Shown one piece after another: positions 1 through 8,662 of a DNA stretch of 64,000 nucleotides. Source of the DNA: Amycolatopsis mongoliensis (GTDB lineage Bacteria > Actinomycetota > Actinomycetes > Mycobacteriales > Pseudonocardiaceae). Below the pieces are notes generated by a model. That model ran no database searches. It worked only from the letters and a program-made list of their open reading frames with translations, and had not been told where the DNA came from. The stretch's first letter is position 1. Every line of letters begins with the position of its first letter. The stretch spans positions 62,001-126,000 of the forward strand of contig NZ_CP127295.1 in NCBI RefSeq assembly GCF_030285665.1, given 5' to 3'. A program made the position numbers and the translations under genes.

Positions 1-475
1 GCGCGCCGATCCAGGCCAGCGCGGACGCGGCCAGCGGCGCGGTCCGGCCGGCGACGCCTGCCGGGTGCAGCACCTCCTGCTTCGGGACGCCACCGAGCGC
101 CGCCGCCCCGGCGGTGAGCGCCTGCTGCGCGACCTGGGTGCCGGCCGGGTTGACCGCCCCCGATGTCACCACGGTCGCGGCCGGTCCCGGCGCGAGTTCG
201 AGCACGCCGTAGACCTTCTTGTCCTCCAGCAGCTGCCGCGCGTCGGCCGGGTTGGTGACGGTCCAAGCGAGCTGACCGCCGCCGTGCGCGGCGACGCGCT
301 GCGCGATGCCCTGCAGCGGGCCCGGCGGGGCGGCGACCGCGACCGGGACGCCGTCCGGCGCGGCCGTGGCCTGTGCGCCGAAGGTGAGGAACCCGAGCAC
401 CACCGCCACCAGCGCGCCGGCCACGGCGGCGACCAGGGCGAGCGCCCCGGCGGGGCGCCGGACAGGACTGGTCAT
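1..475 (-). CDS. Membrane protein N-terminal part, YhgE/ABC-2-like (cut by window edge)
   Basis: Only the N-terminal ~158 residues lie in the window; the gene runs off the left edge. The protein begins with a basic stretch (MTSPVRRP) and one hydrophobic segment at about residues 10-32. An Ala/Gly/Pro-rich extracytoplasmic region follows, containing LEDKKVYGVLELAP. Short-lived soluble loops of this kind after a first membrane helix are typical of YhgE/Pip or ABC-2-type exporters in actinobacteria, where they often sit beside a TetR gene. That assignment is inference because the membrane-rich C-terminus is not visible. The ATG at 475 is the first in frame. The gene diverges from the HAD gene, and two copies of CGCGTGTTGAAT lie in the gap. 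Confidence 0.55.
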   Translation of the reverse strand, partial: MTSPVRRPAGALALVAAVAGALVAVVLGFLTFGAQATAAPDGVPVAVAAPPGPLQGIAQRVAAHGGGQLAWTVTNPADARQLLEDKKVYGVLELAPGPAATVVTSGAVNPAGTQVAQQALTAGAAALGGVPKQEVLHPAGVAGRTAPLAASALAWIGA

Positions 476-495
476 GACAGCCTCCAGCTATTCTT

Positions 496-556
496 CGCGT
501 GTTGAATTACTGGTCAAGGTACGACCGTGTCCACGGAAAGTCAACGCGTGTTGAAT
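496..556. promoter_or_regulatory. Paired operator-like sites in the divergent promoter region
   Basis: The 12-mer CGCGTGTTGAAT occurs at 496-507 and again at 545-556, 49 bp apart. The second copy lies in a perfect inverted repeat, TCAAC-GCGT-GTTGA (541-554), and the first in a weaker one (TTC...GAA). The size and symmetry suit a TetR-type repressor controlling the leftward membrane protein gene. No regulator gene is visible in the window, so the ligand protein is unknown. Confidence 0.45.
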
Positions 557-580
557 AGTGCCGCCGGTAACCTCGAACTC

Positions 581-1276
581 GTGACGAAGAAGCGGCTGGT
601 GCTCTGGGACATCGACCACACGCTGGTGGACTTCGCCGGGCTGGGCGCGTCCTGGTACGCGGCCGCGTTCACCGCCGCGACCGGGGCGCCGTTGCGCGTG
701 CACCCGGTCTTCGGCGGCCGCACCGAGCTGGCGACCACGACCGAACTGCTCGTCGAGAACGGCTTCGAACCCGTCCAGGACACGATCCGAGCGCTGTTCA
801 AGGCCCTGGTCGCGGAGTCGGAACGCGCGGCGCACCGCTTCGCGGCGGAGGCCCGGGTGCTGCCGGGCGCGGCCGAGGCGCTCACCGCGTTCGCCGGGCG
901 GGACGACGTCGTCCAGTCGCTCGTCACCGGGAACCTACCGGAGATCTCGCGGCACAAACTCGCCGCGTTCGACCTGCTCGAGCACCTCGACCTGGAGATC
1001 GGCGGCTACGGCACGCTGTCGGTGCACCGCCCGGACCTGGTCCCGCACGCGGTGGGACTGGCGGCGGCGAAGCACGGCACCCCGTTCGACGCCGACGCGG
1101 TCGTCGTCATCGGCGACACCCCGAACGACGTCAAAGCCGCCCTGGCCCACGGGGCGCTCTCGATCGCGGTGGCGACCGGGCTCTACAGCGCCGACGAACT
1201 GCGGGCCGCCGGCGCGCACGTCGTGCTGCCGGACCTCGCCGACACCGATGCCGTGAAAACCGCCGTGTTCAGCTGA
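581..1276 (+). CDS. HAD-superfamily hydrolase (phosphoglycolate phosphatase-like)
   Basis: A 231-residue soluble phosphohydrolase. The four HAD motifs are visible: DIDHT at 10-14 (nucleophile Asp10, acid Asp12), TGN at 116-118, a lysine near 126, and GDTPND at 178-183. The insertion between motifs I and II is helical, which fits a C1 cap as in phosphoglycolate phosphatase or beta-phosphoglucomutase relatives. Substrate cannot be named from sequence. The GTG at 581 was chosen because it places motif I at the usual distance from the N-terminus. An earlier GTG at 527 would add 18 poorly conserved residues and run through the palindrome at 541-554. The gene appears monocistronic and is followed by strong hairpins. 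Confidence 0.8.
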   Translation: MTKKRLVLWDIDHTLVDFAGLGASWYAAAFTAATGAPLRVHPVFGGRTELATTTELLVENGFEPVQDTIRALFKALVAESERAAHRFAAEARVLPGAAEALTAFAGRDDVVQSLVTGNLPEISRHKLAAFDLLEHLDLEIGGYGTLSVHRPDLVPHAVGLAAAKHGTPFDADAVVVIGDTPNDVKAALAHGALSIAVATGLYSADELRAAGAHVVLPDLADTDAVKTAVFS

Positions 1277-1298
1277 AAGCCGTCTTCGTCGTCCTCGG

Positions 1299-1356
1299 GA
1301 GGGTGTCAACCCTCATTCGAAGGGAGGACCCCTTAGGGGTAAATCTCCTTCCTTCG
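1299..1356. terminator. Tandem hairpins between HAD gene and MprF-like gene
   Basis: Two inverted repeats lie in the 121-bp gap. The first is GAGGGT-gtca-ACCCTC (1299-1314). The second is ACCCCT-t-AGGGGT (1328-1340), extended by CGAAGG (1318-1323) facing CCTTCG (1351-1356). They could end the HAD transcript or form a leader structure for the downstream gene. No T-run follows. Confidence 0.4.
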
Positions 1357-1397
1357 CCTGATGTGGCCGGAGACGGCCGTTCGCCACACTTCCGGGC

Positions 1398-3512
1398 ATG
1401 GCTGAAACAGCGTCGGCGGCCGGGCCCGCCGGAGGGGGACGCATCCGCGGCACGGTCGCGGTGCTCAGACAGCGCCTGCCGTTCACCAGCAGCGTGGTGC
1501 TCGCGATGCTCGTGCTGGCCGTCGCGTCGGGGGCGCTCTGGAACGCCGCCGAGGACCGCGCGGCCTACCCGTTCGTCGCCTACGGGCTGCCGTCGCTGGA
1601 GGCGGGCCGGTGGTGGACCATGCTCACCGGGCCGTTCTTCGCCGTCATCCCCTGGTTCTACCTCCCGATGGTCGGCAGCTTCGCGCTCTTCGCCGGCTTC
1701 GCCGAGTGGCAGCTGGGAACGCGGCGCGCGATGGCCGTGACCATCGGCGGCCAGTTCGTCTCGGTGCTCGTCGCGACGCAGTTCCTCGCGCTCTGCGGCA
1801 ACTCCGGCTGGCTCTGGGCCGAGCGCATGGCGGGCAGCCTCGACGTCGGGTTCTCCGGCGGCGCGCTCGCCGCGGTCGCCGTCGCCAGCGCGACGCTGCG
1901 GCCGCCGTGGGCGCTGCGGCTGCGGGCCGGGCTCTGCGTGTACGCCGGGGTCGCGATCGTCTACGTCGGCACGCTGGCCGACCTCGTCCACTTCTTCGCG
2001 CTGCTGCTGGCGATCCCGCTCGGCAACCGGCTCGTCGGGTCGCGGCGGGGGCCGTCGGCGGGGCCGAACCTGCGGGAGTGGCGGCTGCTGACCGTCGCCG
2101 GCCTGCTGCTGCTCACCATCGCCGAGATCGTGATGTTCCTGGTGCCCGGCGAAGGCCCGTTCGGCTCCACCGAAGGGGTTTCGCTGTCGGCGCCGGAGCT
2201 GGCGGTCCTCGTGCTGCTCGTCGTGCCGATGCTCAACGGGCTGCGCAAGGGCGGCCGCGTCGCGTGGCGGTGGGCCGTCGCGCTGTCGGTCTTCGTCACC
2301 CTGCAGGGGCTCGCCGCGGCCACGGTCTACGGCCTGGCCGACCTCTTCGGGGCGGACTACGACACCACCGGCCTGCCGCTGTTCTTCGTGGACAATCTCT
2401 TGTGGACGGTCGAGCTGGGCGTGCTGATCGCCGCGCGGCACGCCTTCCGCGTCCCTTCCCGGCGACGGCTCCGGCGCCACGCGCAGGGTCCCGGGGCGGC
2501 GCTGGCCCGCACGCTGCTCGGGCGGCACGGCGGCAGCACGCTGTCGTGGATGACGACCTGGCCGCGCAACACGTACTTCGTCCGCGAGGACGGCCGGTCC
2601 TACCTCGCCTACCGCCGGCACGCGGGCGTCGCCGTCGCGCTGGGCGACCCGATCGCGCCGGACGGCACGGCGGCGGCCACGGTCACCGAGTTCACCGCGA
2701 TGTGCGAGAACACCGGCCTGGTGCCGTGCGTGTTCTCGGCGACCGAGGCGACGGTCGCGGCGACGCGCGAGCAGGGCTGGCAGCACGTCCAGGTCGCCGA
2801 GGACAACGTGCTCGACCTGGAGGGGCTGGAGTTCCGCGGCAAGGCGTGGCAGGACGTCCGGTCGGCGCTGAACAAGGCCGCCAAGCAGGACATCGACTTC
2901 CGGCTGGTCCGCTTGGCCGACCAGCCGGAGCCCATCCTCGCCCAGGTCCGGGCGCTGTCGGAGGAGTGGATGTCGGGCAAGGGCATGCCGGAGATGGGGT
3001 TCACCCTCGGCGGCCTCGACGAGGCGATGGACCCGGCGACGCGGGTCGGCCTGGCGGTGGACGCCGAGGGCACGGTCCACGGCGTGACGTCGTGGCTGCC
3101 GGTCCACACGGGCGCGGGCAAGGTGGGCGGCTGGACGCTGGACGTCATGCGCCGCAGCCCCCACGGCTTCCGCCCGGTGATGGAGTTCCTGATCGCGTCG
3201 GCGTGCGTGCAGTTCCGCGCCGAGGGCGCGCGGTTCGTCTCGCTGTCGGGCGCGCCCCTGGCCCGGTCCGGCGACGACAGCCCGGCGCGCACGGTCGACC
3301 GGGCACTGGAGACGCTGGGCCGCGTGATGGAGCCGTACTACGGATTCCGTTCCCTGCACGCGTTCAAGGCGAAGTTCCAGCCCCGGCGCGTGCCGCTGTA
3401 CCTGGCCTACCGCGACGAGGCGGACCTGCCGCGGATCGGGCTGGCGCTGAGCCGGGCGTACCTGCCGGACGTCCGGCTGCGGGAGCTGGCGAAGCTGGCG
3501 CGCAAGCGCTGA
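1398..3512 (+). CDS. Rhomboid-like membrane domain fused to DUF2156 lysylphosphatidylglycerol synthase-type domain
   Basis: A 704-residue membrane protein. Residues 30-210 have the layout of a six-helix rhomboid core, with GFSGG at 151-155 (candidate Ser153) and DLVHFF at 195-200 (candidate His198). More membrane helices follow to about residue 345. Residues ~380-690 are a DUF2156 domain, the GNAT-fold aminoacyl-transferase part of MprF/LysX that modifies phosphatidylglycerol with an amino acid (WMTTWPRN and EDGRSYLAYR near its start). Likely role: aminoacylation of membrane lipid, which lowers surface charge and sensitivity to cationic peptides. Whether the N-terminus is a live protease or only a membrane anchor cannot be told. 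No tRNA synthetase domain is fused to it. The gene meets the leftward gene below with a one-base gap. Confidence 0.75.
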   Translation: MAETASAAGPAGGGRIRGTVAVLRQRLPFTSSVVLAMLVLAVASGALWNAAEDRAAYPFVAYGLPSLEAGRWWTMLTGPFFAVIPWFYLPMVGSFALFAGFAEWQLGTRRAMAVTIGGQFVSVLVATQFLALCGNSGWLWAERMAGSLDVGFSGGALAAVAVASATLRPPWALRLRAGLCVYAGVAIVYVGTLADLVHFFALLLAIPLGNRLVGSRRGPSAGPNLREWRLLTVAGLLLLTIAEIVMFLVPGEGPFGSTEGVSLSAPELAVLVLLVVPMLNGLRKGGRVAWRWAVALSVFVTLQGLAAATVYGLADLFGADYDTTGLPLFFVDNLLWTVELGVLIAARHAFRVPSRRRLRRHAQGPGAALARTLLGRHGGSTLSWMTTWPRNTYFVREDGRSYLAYRRHAGVAVALGDPIAPDGTAAATVTEFTAMCENTGLVPCVFSATEATVAATREQGWQHVQVAEDNVLDLEGLEFRGKAWQDVRSALNKAAKQDIDFRLVRLADQPEPILAQVRALSEEWMSGKGMPEMGFTLGGLDEAMDPATRVGLAVDAEGTVHGVTSWLPVHTGAGKVGGWTLDVMRRSPHGFRPVMEFLIASACVQFRAEGARFVSLSGAPLARSGDDSPARTVDRALETLGRVMEPYYGFRSLHAFKAKFQPRRVPLYLAYRDEADLPRIGLALSRAYLPDVRLRELAKLARKR

Positions 3513-3513
3513 G

Positions 3514-4443
3514 TCACCGGCGCGTGGTGGGCGGCGGGGTGGTCGTGGTCCGCTCCGCCGCCGGCACGAACCGGTAGCTCTTGAGGATCCCCACCAGGTC
3601 TTCGCGGATCGTCGGCCCGGAGCGGTCGCTGTCGGCGTAGGCCACCACCACGCCCGAGGCGCCCCCGGAGCCGAAGCCCATCGCCGCGACCAGAGCGTGC
3701 TTCGCCCAGCACGGACCGGTCTCGGTCGGGACGACCTCCGCGACCACGATCCGCGCCGCGATCTTCGTGCCGTCGGCCTTCGTGACCTGCGCGTCCGTGC
3801 CCGCGTCCGGGGTCACCTGCGCGAGCGGGCCGTTGTCCGGGCTGAACGCGCTCACTCCGAGGTCGGTCACGGCCTTGCGCGCGGCCTCCCCGGCGTCGGC
3901 CACCGGCACGGTGGTGACCCCCGCGCCGCCGAGGTCGGCGTGCTCGCAGAAGTCCTCGCCCAGGAACGCGCTCGTGACCAGCCGGATCCCCGGCGCCGCG
4001 GCGGTCTTTTCCCAGCCGTGCAGCGTGCCGGGTTCGGGCTTCCAGGACGGCGGCACGTCATAGGCGTACGAACCGTCCCGGGCCGCGACGGACTGCCAGC
4101 CGCTCACGACGGCGGGGACGCTCACCCGCGGCGACGGCGTCTCGACCACGGGCGTCCGCGGCGCGGGTGTCGACGCGGGCCGGTGCGCCTTGCCGACGCC
4201 CAGCGCGTTCAGCACGCCCGCGATCAGCGCGATGAGCACGAGCCCGACCCACGGCGCCCGCCGCCACTTCAGCGGCTTCGGCGCCGGGCGGATCCGCTTC
4301 GGCTGCGCTCTCGGTGGTTCGGGCGAAGGTGAGGGCACAGGCGTCGGCGCGTCCGCGGGTTCGTAGCCGCCGAACCCGCGAAGCGCCGCGTTGTCCTCGT
4401 ACCCCGGCGTCGTGTCGTCCGAGCGCCGGGAGAACAGCCCCAT
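3514..4443 (-). CDS. Single-pass membrane protein of unknown function, coupled to proS
   Basis: 309 residues. A Pro/Ala-rich cytoplasmic N-terminus (1-60) ends in a basic patch, then one membrane helix at about 64-84, a Pro/Thr-rich linker, and an extracytoplasmic domain of ~190 residues. That domain has WxxxxDGSYAYDVP near its start and two cysteines, in EDFCEH and GPCWAKH. The arrangement recalls actinobacterial surface proteins with a lipoprotein-like or sensor domain, but I do not recognise the family. The ATG overlaps the proS stop as TGATG, so the gene is translated from the proS message. A role in translation is not implied. Confidence 0.7.
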   Translation of the reverse strand: MGLFSRRSDDTTPGYEDNAALRGFGGYEPADAPTPVPSPSPEPPRAQPKRIRPAPKPLKWRRAPWVGLVLIALIAGVLNALGVGKAHRPASTPAPRTPVVETPSPRVSVPAVVSGWQSVAARDGSYAYDVPPSWKPEPGTLHGWEKTAAAPGIRLVTSAFLGEDFCEHADLGGAGVTTVPVADAGEAARKAVTDLGVSAFSPDNGPLAQVTPDAGTDAQVTKADGTKIAARIVVAEVVPTETGPCWAKHALVAAMGFGSGGASGVVVAYADSDRSGPTIREDLVGILKSYRFVPAAERTTTTPPPTTRR

Positions 4444-6191
4444 CAGGACCGGACGAGCTTGACCAGGTGCTCGACGACGGCGTCGACCGCGATCTCTTCG
4501 CGCTCGCCCGTCCGCCGGTCCTTGACCTCGACGACGCCGTTGGCCAGGCCACGCCCGACCACCAGGATGGTCGGCACGCCGACCAGCTCGGCGTCGGCGA
4601 ACTTGACGCCCGGCGTCGCCTTGCGGTCGTCGAGGATGACCTCGATGCCCGCCGCGTCCAGCTCGGCGGCGATCTTCTCGGCGCCGGCCGCGACGGCCTC
4701 GTCCTTGCCCGCGATGACGATGTGCACGTCGAACGGCGACACCTCGCGCGGCCAGATGATGCCGAGGTCGTCGTGGTTCTGCTCGGCGAGCACGCCGACC
4801 AGCCGCGAGACGCCGACGCCGTAGGAGCCCATCGTGATCCGGATCGGCTTGGAGTCGGGGCCGAGCGCGTCGAGCTCGAACGCGTCCGCGTACTTGCGGC
4901 CCAGCTGGAAGATGTGCCCGATCTCGATGCCGCGCGCGGCGACCAGGGTGCCCTGGCCGTCCGGCGACGCGTCGCCCTCGCGGACCTCGGCGGCCTCGAT
5001 GGTGCCGTCCGGGGTGAAGTCGCGGCCGGCCAGCAGGTCGACGACGTGGTGGTCGACCTTGTCGGCCCCGGTGACCCAGGCGGTGCCGGGCACGATCCGC
5101 GGGTCGGCGAGGTAGCGCACGCCGTTGTCCTGCAGCGCCTTCGGGCCGATGTAGCCCTTGACCAGGAACGGGTTCTTCGCGAAGTCGGCCTCGTCGAGCA
5201 GCGCGACCTCGGCGGGCTCCAGCGACGCTTCGAGGCGCTTCATGTCCACTTCGCGGTCACCGGGCAGCGCGACGCAGACCAGCTCCCACTCCTTCGCGCC
5301 GGGCTGACGCGTCTTGAGCATGACGTTCTTCAGCGTGTCCGCGGCGGTGAACTCGCGGCCGAGCCCGGCCGCGTTGAGGAAGTTCACCAGCGTCTCGATG
5401 GTCGGCGTGTTCGGCGTGTGGTGCACCTGCGCCTCGGGACGGCCTTCGATCGGCTGCGCGGGCGGCGCGGGCGTGACGACGGCTTCGACGTTCGCCGCGT
5501 AGCCCGACTCGGTGCTGCGGACGTAGGTGTCCTCACCCGTCTCGGCGACCGCGAGGAACTCCTCCGACGCCGAGCCGCCCATCGCGCCCGAGGTCGCCTT
5601 CACCACGACGTACTCGAGGCCGAGGCGGTCGAACAGCTTGGTGTAGGCGGCGCGGTGCGCCTGGTAGGAGCGCTCGAGGCCCTCGTCGTCGAGGTCGAAG
5701 GAGTACGAGTCCTTCATGACGAACTCGCGGCCGCGCAGGATGCCGGCGCGGGGACGCGCTTCGTCGCGGTACTTCGTCTGGATCTGGTACAGCGTGACCG
5801 GGTAGTCGCGGTAGGAGCTGAACTCGCCCTTGACGGTGAGGGTGAAGAGCTCTTCGTGCGTCGGGCCGAGGAGGTAGTCGGCGCCCTTGCGGTCCTTCAG
5901 GCGGAACAGGCTGTCGCCGTACTCGGTCCAGCGGCCGGTCGCCTCGTAGGGCTCCTTCGGCAGCAGCGCGGGGAACTGGATCTCCTGCGCGCCGATCGCG
6001 TTCATCTCGTCGCGCACGACGGCCTCGATGCGGCGCAGCACGCGCAGGCCCAGGGGCAGCCACGAGTACCCGCCCGGGGCGACCCGGCGGACGTAGCCGG
6101 CGCGCACCAGGAGCCGGTGGCTCGGCACCTCGGCGTCCGCCGGGTCCTCACGCAACGTGCGAAGGAACAACGACGAAGTCCTGGTGATCAC
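4443..6191 (-). CDS. proS: Prolyl-tRNA synthetase (bacterial type)
   Basis: 582 residues, the normal length of a bacterial-type ProRS, which charges tRNA-Pro with proline in the cytosol. The class II core opens with [16 protein letters not shown]. Motif 2 is in [18 protein letters not shown], and motif 3 is near [10 protein letters not shown]. Between them lies the ~180-residue editing insertion that removes mischarged alanine, and a C-terminal anticodon-binding domain ([10 protein letters not shown] onward) closes the protein. The ATG at 6191 gives the usual start. No T-box or other leader is evident in the 120-bp gap upstream. The next gene is coupled to it by TGATG. Confidence 0.97.
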   Translation of the reverse strand: MITRTSSLFLRTLREDPADAEVPSHRLLVRAGYVRRVAPGGYSWLPLGLRVLRRIEAVVRDEMNAIGAQEIQFPALLPKEPYEATGRWTEYGDSLFRLKDRKGADYLLGPTHEELFTLTVKGEFSSYRDYPVTLYQIQTKYRDEARPRAGILRGREFVMKDSYSFDLDDEGLERSYQAHRAAYTKLFDRLGLEYVVVKATSGAMGGSASEEFLAVAETGEDTYVRSTESGYAANVEAVVTPAPPAQPIEGRPEAQVHHTPNTPTIETLVNFLNAAGLGREFTAADTLKNVMLKTRQPGAKEWELVCVALPGDREVDMKRLEASLEPAEVALLDEADFAKNPFLVKGYIGPKALQDNGVRYLADPRIVPGTAWVTGADKVDHHVVDLLAGRDFTPDGTIEAAEVREGDASPDGQGTLVAARGIEIGHIFQLGRKYADAFELDALGPDSKPIRITMGSYGVGVSRLVGVLAEQNHDDLGIIWPREVSPFDVHIVIAGKDEAVAAGAEKIAAELDAAGIEVILDDRKATPGVKFADAELVGVPTILVVGRGLANGVVEVKDRRTGEREEIAVDAVVEHLVKLVRS

Positions 6192-6314
6192 TGCGGGTCT
6201 CCCTGCTCCGGGCGGGTGTGAAAGTCCCGCTCAGGGTAGTCAATCCCCCGGCCGTGACTCCAACGGGTTACTCGGCGGCCCGTTTTCGTCGGTGCCGGCC
6301 GCTAGCTTGGGGGC

Positions 6315-6656
6315 ATGGCGATCCGCATGGGCATGATCACGATCGACTGCGCGGACCCGCGCGGTCTGGCGGAGTTCTGGACGGCCGCGCTGGGCACGAC
6401 GGTCGACCGGGACTACGAAGGCGAGTTCCTCGTCCTGGCGCCGACGGAGGGCGGGCTCCCGCTGGGGCTGCAGCGGGTGCCGGAGCCGCGCGCCGGCAAG
6501 AACCGGGTGCACGTCGACTTCGGCGGGGACGACCGCGCGGCGGAGGTGAAACGACTGGTGGAGCTGGGCGCGAAGGAGGTGGCCGAGCACGAGGTGCCGG
6601 GCCTGGCCTGGACGGTGCTGACCGATCCGGAGGGCAACGTGTTCTGCGTGGGCTGA
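6315..6656 (+). CDS. VOC-superfamily (glyoxalase-like) protein
   Basis: A 113-residue single-domain protein with the beta-alpha-beta-beta-beta repeats of the vicinal-oxygen-chelate fold. It starts ITIDCADPRGLAEFW and ends VLTDPEGNVFCVG, both hallmarks of small actinobacterial glyoxalase-like proteins. The D-P-x-G-N-x-F/C ending normally supplies one metal or substrate contact; the other ligands are not certain, so enzymatic activity is unproven. A -10-like TAGCTT (6303-6308) lies exactly 6 nt before the ATG and no ribosome-binding site is present, so the message is probably leaderless. Confidence 0.8.
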   Translation: MAIRMGMITIDCADPRGLAEFWTAALGTTVDRDYEGEFLVLAPTEGGLPLGLQRVPEPRAGKNRVHVDFGGDDRAAEVKRLVELGAKEVAEHEVPGLAWTVLTDPEGNVFCVG

Positions 6657-6758
6657 CGCGAGGCAGTGCGTTTCCCACCGTGATGGCCCGGTCGCGCCGC
6701 GGATCCGGCCGGCGCCCGCGTTCTGCCGTGCTGTGCCCGCGGCGGGTAGAAAGACGGC

Positions 6759-7661
6759 ATGAACGCTCGCGTGCTGCTGCCGTGGACCGACATCGAGGTA
6801 CCGGAGGGACTCGGCGCCGCCTACTACGACGGGGTCGAGCCTCCCCCGGCCGGGCTGGACGACGTCGAGTTCTACGTGCTGCCCTACGACCGCGGGCCGG
6901 AGCCGCCGAAGCTCATCGGGGAGCTGCCGTCGCTGCGGGTGGTGCAGTCGCTGTCCGCCGGCGTCGAAACCCTCGTGCCGCTGCTGTCGGAAGGGGTGCT
7001 GCTGGCGAACGGGCGGGGGCTCCACGACCTGAGCGTCGCCGAGCACGCCCTCGCGCTGATCCACGCGGCGCAGCGCGACCTGCCGCGGTGGTTCGCGCAG
7101 CAGGCCCGCGGTGCATGGGTGCGCGAGCACACGCGGTCCCTCGCCGACAGCCGCGTCCTGCTGGTCGGCCACGGCTCGATCGGGCAGGCCATCGAACGCC
7201 AGCTCGTCGCCGCCGAGGCCGTCGTGACGCGAGTGGCGAGCCGCGCGCGGCCGGACGAGGACGTCCACGGCGTCGCCGAGCTGCCGAGCCTGCTTCCCGA
7301 GGCCGACATCGTGGTGCTGGTCCTCCCGGACACCCCCGCGACGCGCGGCCTGCTCGACGCGAAGGCCCTGGCCGCCCTCCCCGACGACGCCCTGGTGGTG
7401 AACGTCGGCCGCGGCACGGCGATCGACACGGACGCCCTCCTGGCGGAGACGCGCACCGGGCGCCTGCGCGCAGGCCTCGACGTCGTGGACCCGGAACCGC
7501 TGCCCGCAGACCATCCACTGTGGACGGTTCCGGGCGTGGTCATCACCCCGCACATCGCCGGCGGGTCGGCGTCGTTCTACCCCCGCGCGAAGAAGCTGGC
7601 GGCGGAGCAGCTGAAGCGGTACGCGCGGGGCGAGGAACTGCTCAACCTCGTGACGGGGTGA
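6759..7661 (+). CDS. D-isomer-specific 2-hydroxyacid dehydrogenase
   Basis: 300 residues. NAD(P)-dependent reduction of a 2-keto acid, or the reverse, is expected. The Rossmann motif is VGHGSIG, following SRVLL. The catalytic arginine is in NVGRGTAID, the glutamate in DPEPLPADHPLW and the histidine in TPHIAGG, so the R-E-H triad is complete. The N-terminal substrate lobe is short (SLSAGVETL), as in the glyoxylate/hydroxypyruvate reductase branch. The exact substrate is not readable. A TAGAAA hexamer ends 6 nt before the ATG, suggesting a leaderless message. The 3' end overlaps the convergent GNAT gene by 20 bp. Confidence 0.88.
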   Translation: MNARVLLPWTDIEVPEGLGAAYYDGVEPPPAGLDDVEFYVLPYDRGPEPPKLIGELPSLRVVQSLSAGVETLVPLLSEGVLLANGRGLHDLSVAEHALALIHAAQRDLPRWFAQQARGAWVREHTRSLADSRVLLVGHGSIGQAIERQLVAAEAVVTRVASRARPDEDVHGVAELPSLLPEADIVVLVLPDTPATRGLLDAKALAALPDDALVVNVGRGTAIDTDALLAETRTGRLRAGLDVVDPEPLPADHPLWTVPGVVITPHIAGGSASFYPRAKKLAAEQLKRYARGEELLNLVTG

Positions 7662-8607
7662 GCACGTAGACGTGCCATTCGTCGTCGACGCGATAACCGC
7701 ACCGCTCGTAGACCCCCAGGGCGCGGTGCGCGTTGTCGACGTCGACGTTCAGCGCCGACCGGTCGAACCCCGCGGCCTTCGCCGCCGAAAGCGTGTGCCC
7801 CAGCAGCCCTGACGCGACACCGCGGCCACGCAGCGCCGCCCGCGTTCCCACCCAGGTGGCGTAGTGCTCGCGAATACCCGTCGCCTCGGCTTCGGACGCG
7901 TAGAAGTGGCTCAGCACGAACGCGAGGACCTTGTCGCCGTCGAGGACGAGGAACGACAGGTCCGGGCGGAAGTCCTTCGAGCCGGTGACCAGGTGGCGCC
8001 AGGCGTCGGGCTCGTAGACCGTGCTGCCCCAGTGGTCGGCGAAGGTGTCGTTGCGGGCGTCGAGCGCGGCGAGGTCGTACTTGAAGTCGAACGGGACCGC
8101 GGTGAAGCCCTCCGGCAGCGGCGGCTGCGGCGGCAGGTCCGCGAGGCCGACACGCATGTTCACCATCGTGCGCGCGTGCGTGTACCCGGCGCCGGCGAGG
8201 ACGCCGGCGATCCAGCGCTCGTTCTGGTGCACGCCGTGGTGCAGCTCGATCGGCGCGCCCGGGAAGGTGCGCTCGTGGACCTCGCGGCTCGTCCGCGAAA
8301 ACCACTCGACCAGGTGAGCGCCGACGGCGTCGGTCCGGTGCTCCGGGTGCACGACCGACTGGAGCCGGATCATGTGGACCGGGTTCGCGGCGTCGCGCCG
8401 GCGGATCAGGCCGTAGCCGACGAGCCGGTCGCCCGCCCAGGCGCCGACGGTCGCCCCGGCCAGGTCGATGTTGGGGCCCTCCAGCTCTTCGCGGAGATCT
8501 TCGTCGGTGAAGTGGTCACCCGTCCGGTCGACCTCTTCGGCCGCCGCGTAGAGCCGGGTCAGCGCGGGGACGTCGTCGAGGGTCAACGGGCGCCAGGTGA
8601 GGTCCAT
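7642..8607 (-). CDS. Tandem GNAT-domain acetyltransferase
   Basis: 321 residues made of two GNAT folds, the arrangement of mycothiol synthase and related actinobacterial enzymes. The N-terminal half (1-150) keeps the fold but has a poor acetyl-CoA loop. The C-terminal half has a good one, RGRGVASGLLGH, followed by NVDVDNAHRALGVYERCGY, the alpha-4/beta-7 signature. One lobe is therefore probably catalytic and the other structural. It could act on a small amine or a thiol precursor; mycothiol synthase itself is not claimed because the substrate-binding residues cannot be checked here. It overlaps the convergent dehydrogenase gene by 20 bp. Confidence 0.82.
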   Translation of the reverse strand: MDLTWRPLTLDDVPALTRLYAAAEEVDRTGDHFTDEDLREELEGPNIDLAGATVGAWAGDRLVGYGLIRRRDAANPVHMIRLQSVVHPEHRTDAVGAHLVEWFSRTSREVHERTFPGAPIELHHGVHQNERWIAGVLAGAGYTHARTMVNMRVGLADLPPQPPLPEGFTAVPFDFKYDLAALDARNDTFADHWGSTVYEPDAWRHLVTGSKDFRPDLSFLVLDGDKVLAFVLSHFYASEAEATGIREHYATWVGTRAALRGRGVASGLLGHTLSAAKAAGFDRSALNVDVDNAHRALGVYERCGYRVDDEWHVYVLTPSRG

Positions 8608-8662
8608 GGCGGGAGGCTAGGCCGGACGGCGGCGTCCGCGCACCCCGATTTACGCTCGGCGC

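Noticed and set aside
1269..3359. A 696-codon open frame on the minus strand opposite the MprF-like gene
   Set aside because: It is Arg/Ala/Gly-rich without any fold signature, and the plus-strand frame has clear membrane helices and a DUF2156 domain. High-GC DNA produces long antisense frames.
6192..6314. T-box or other riboswitch ahead of proS
   Set aside because: The gap is only ~120 bp and shared with a divergent gene; no T-box sequence or specifier hairpin is visible.
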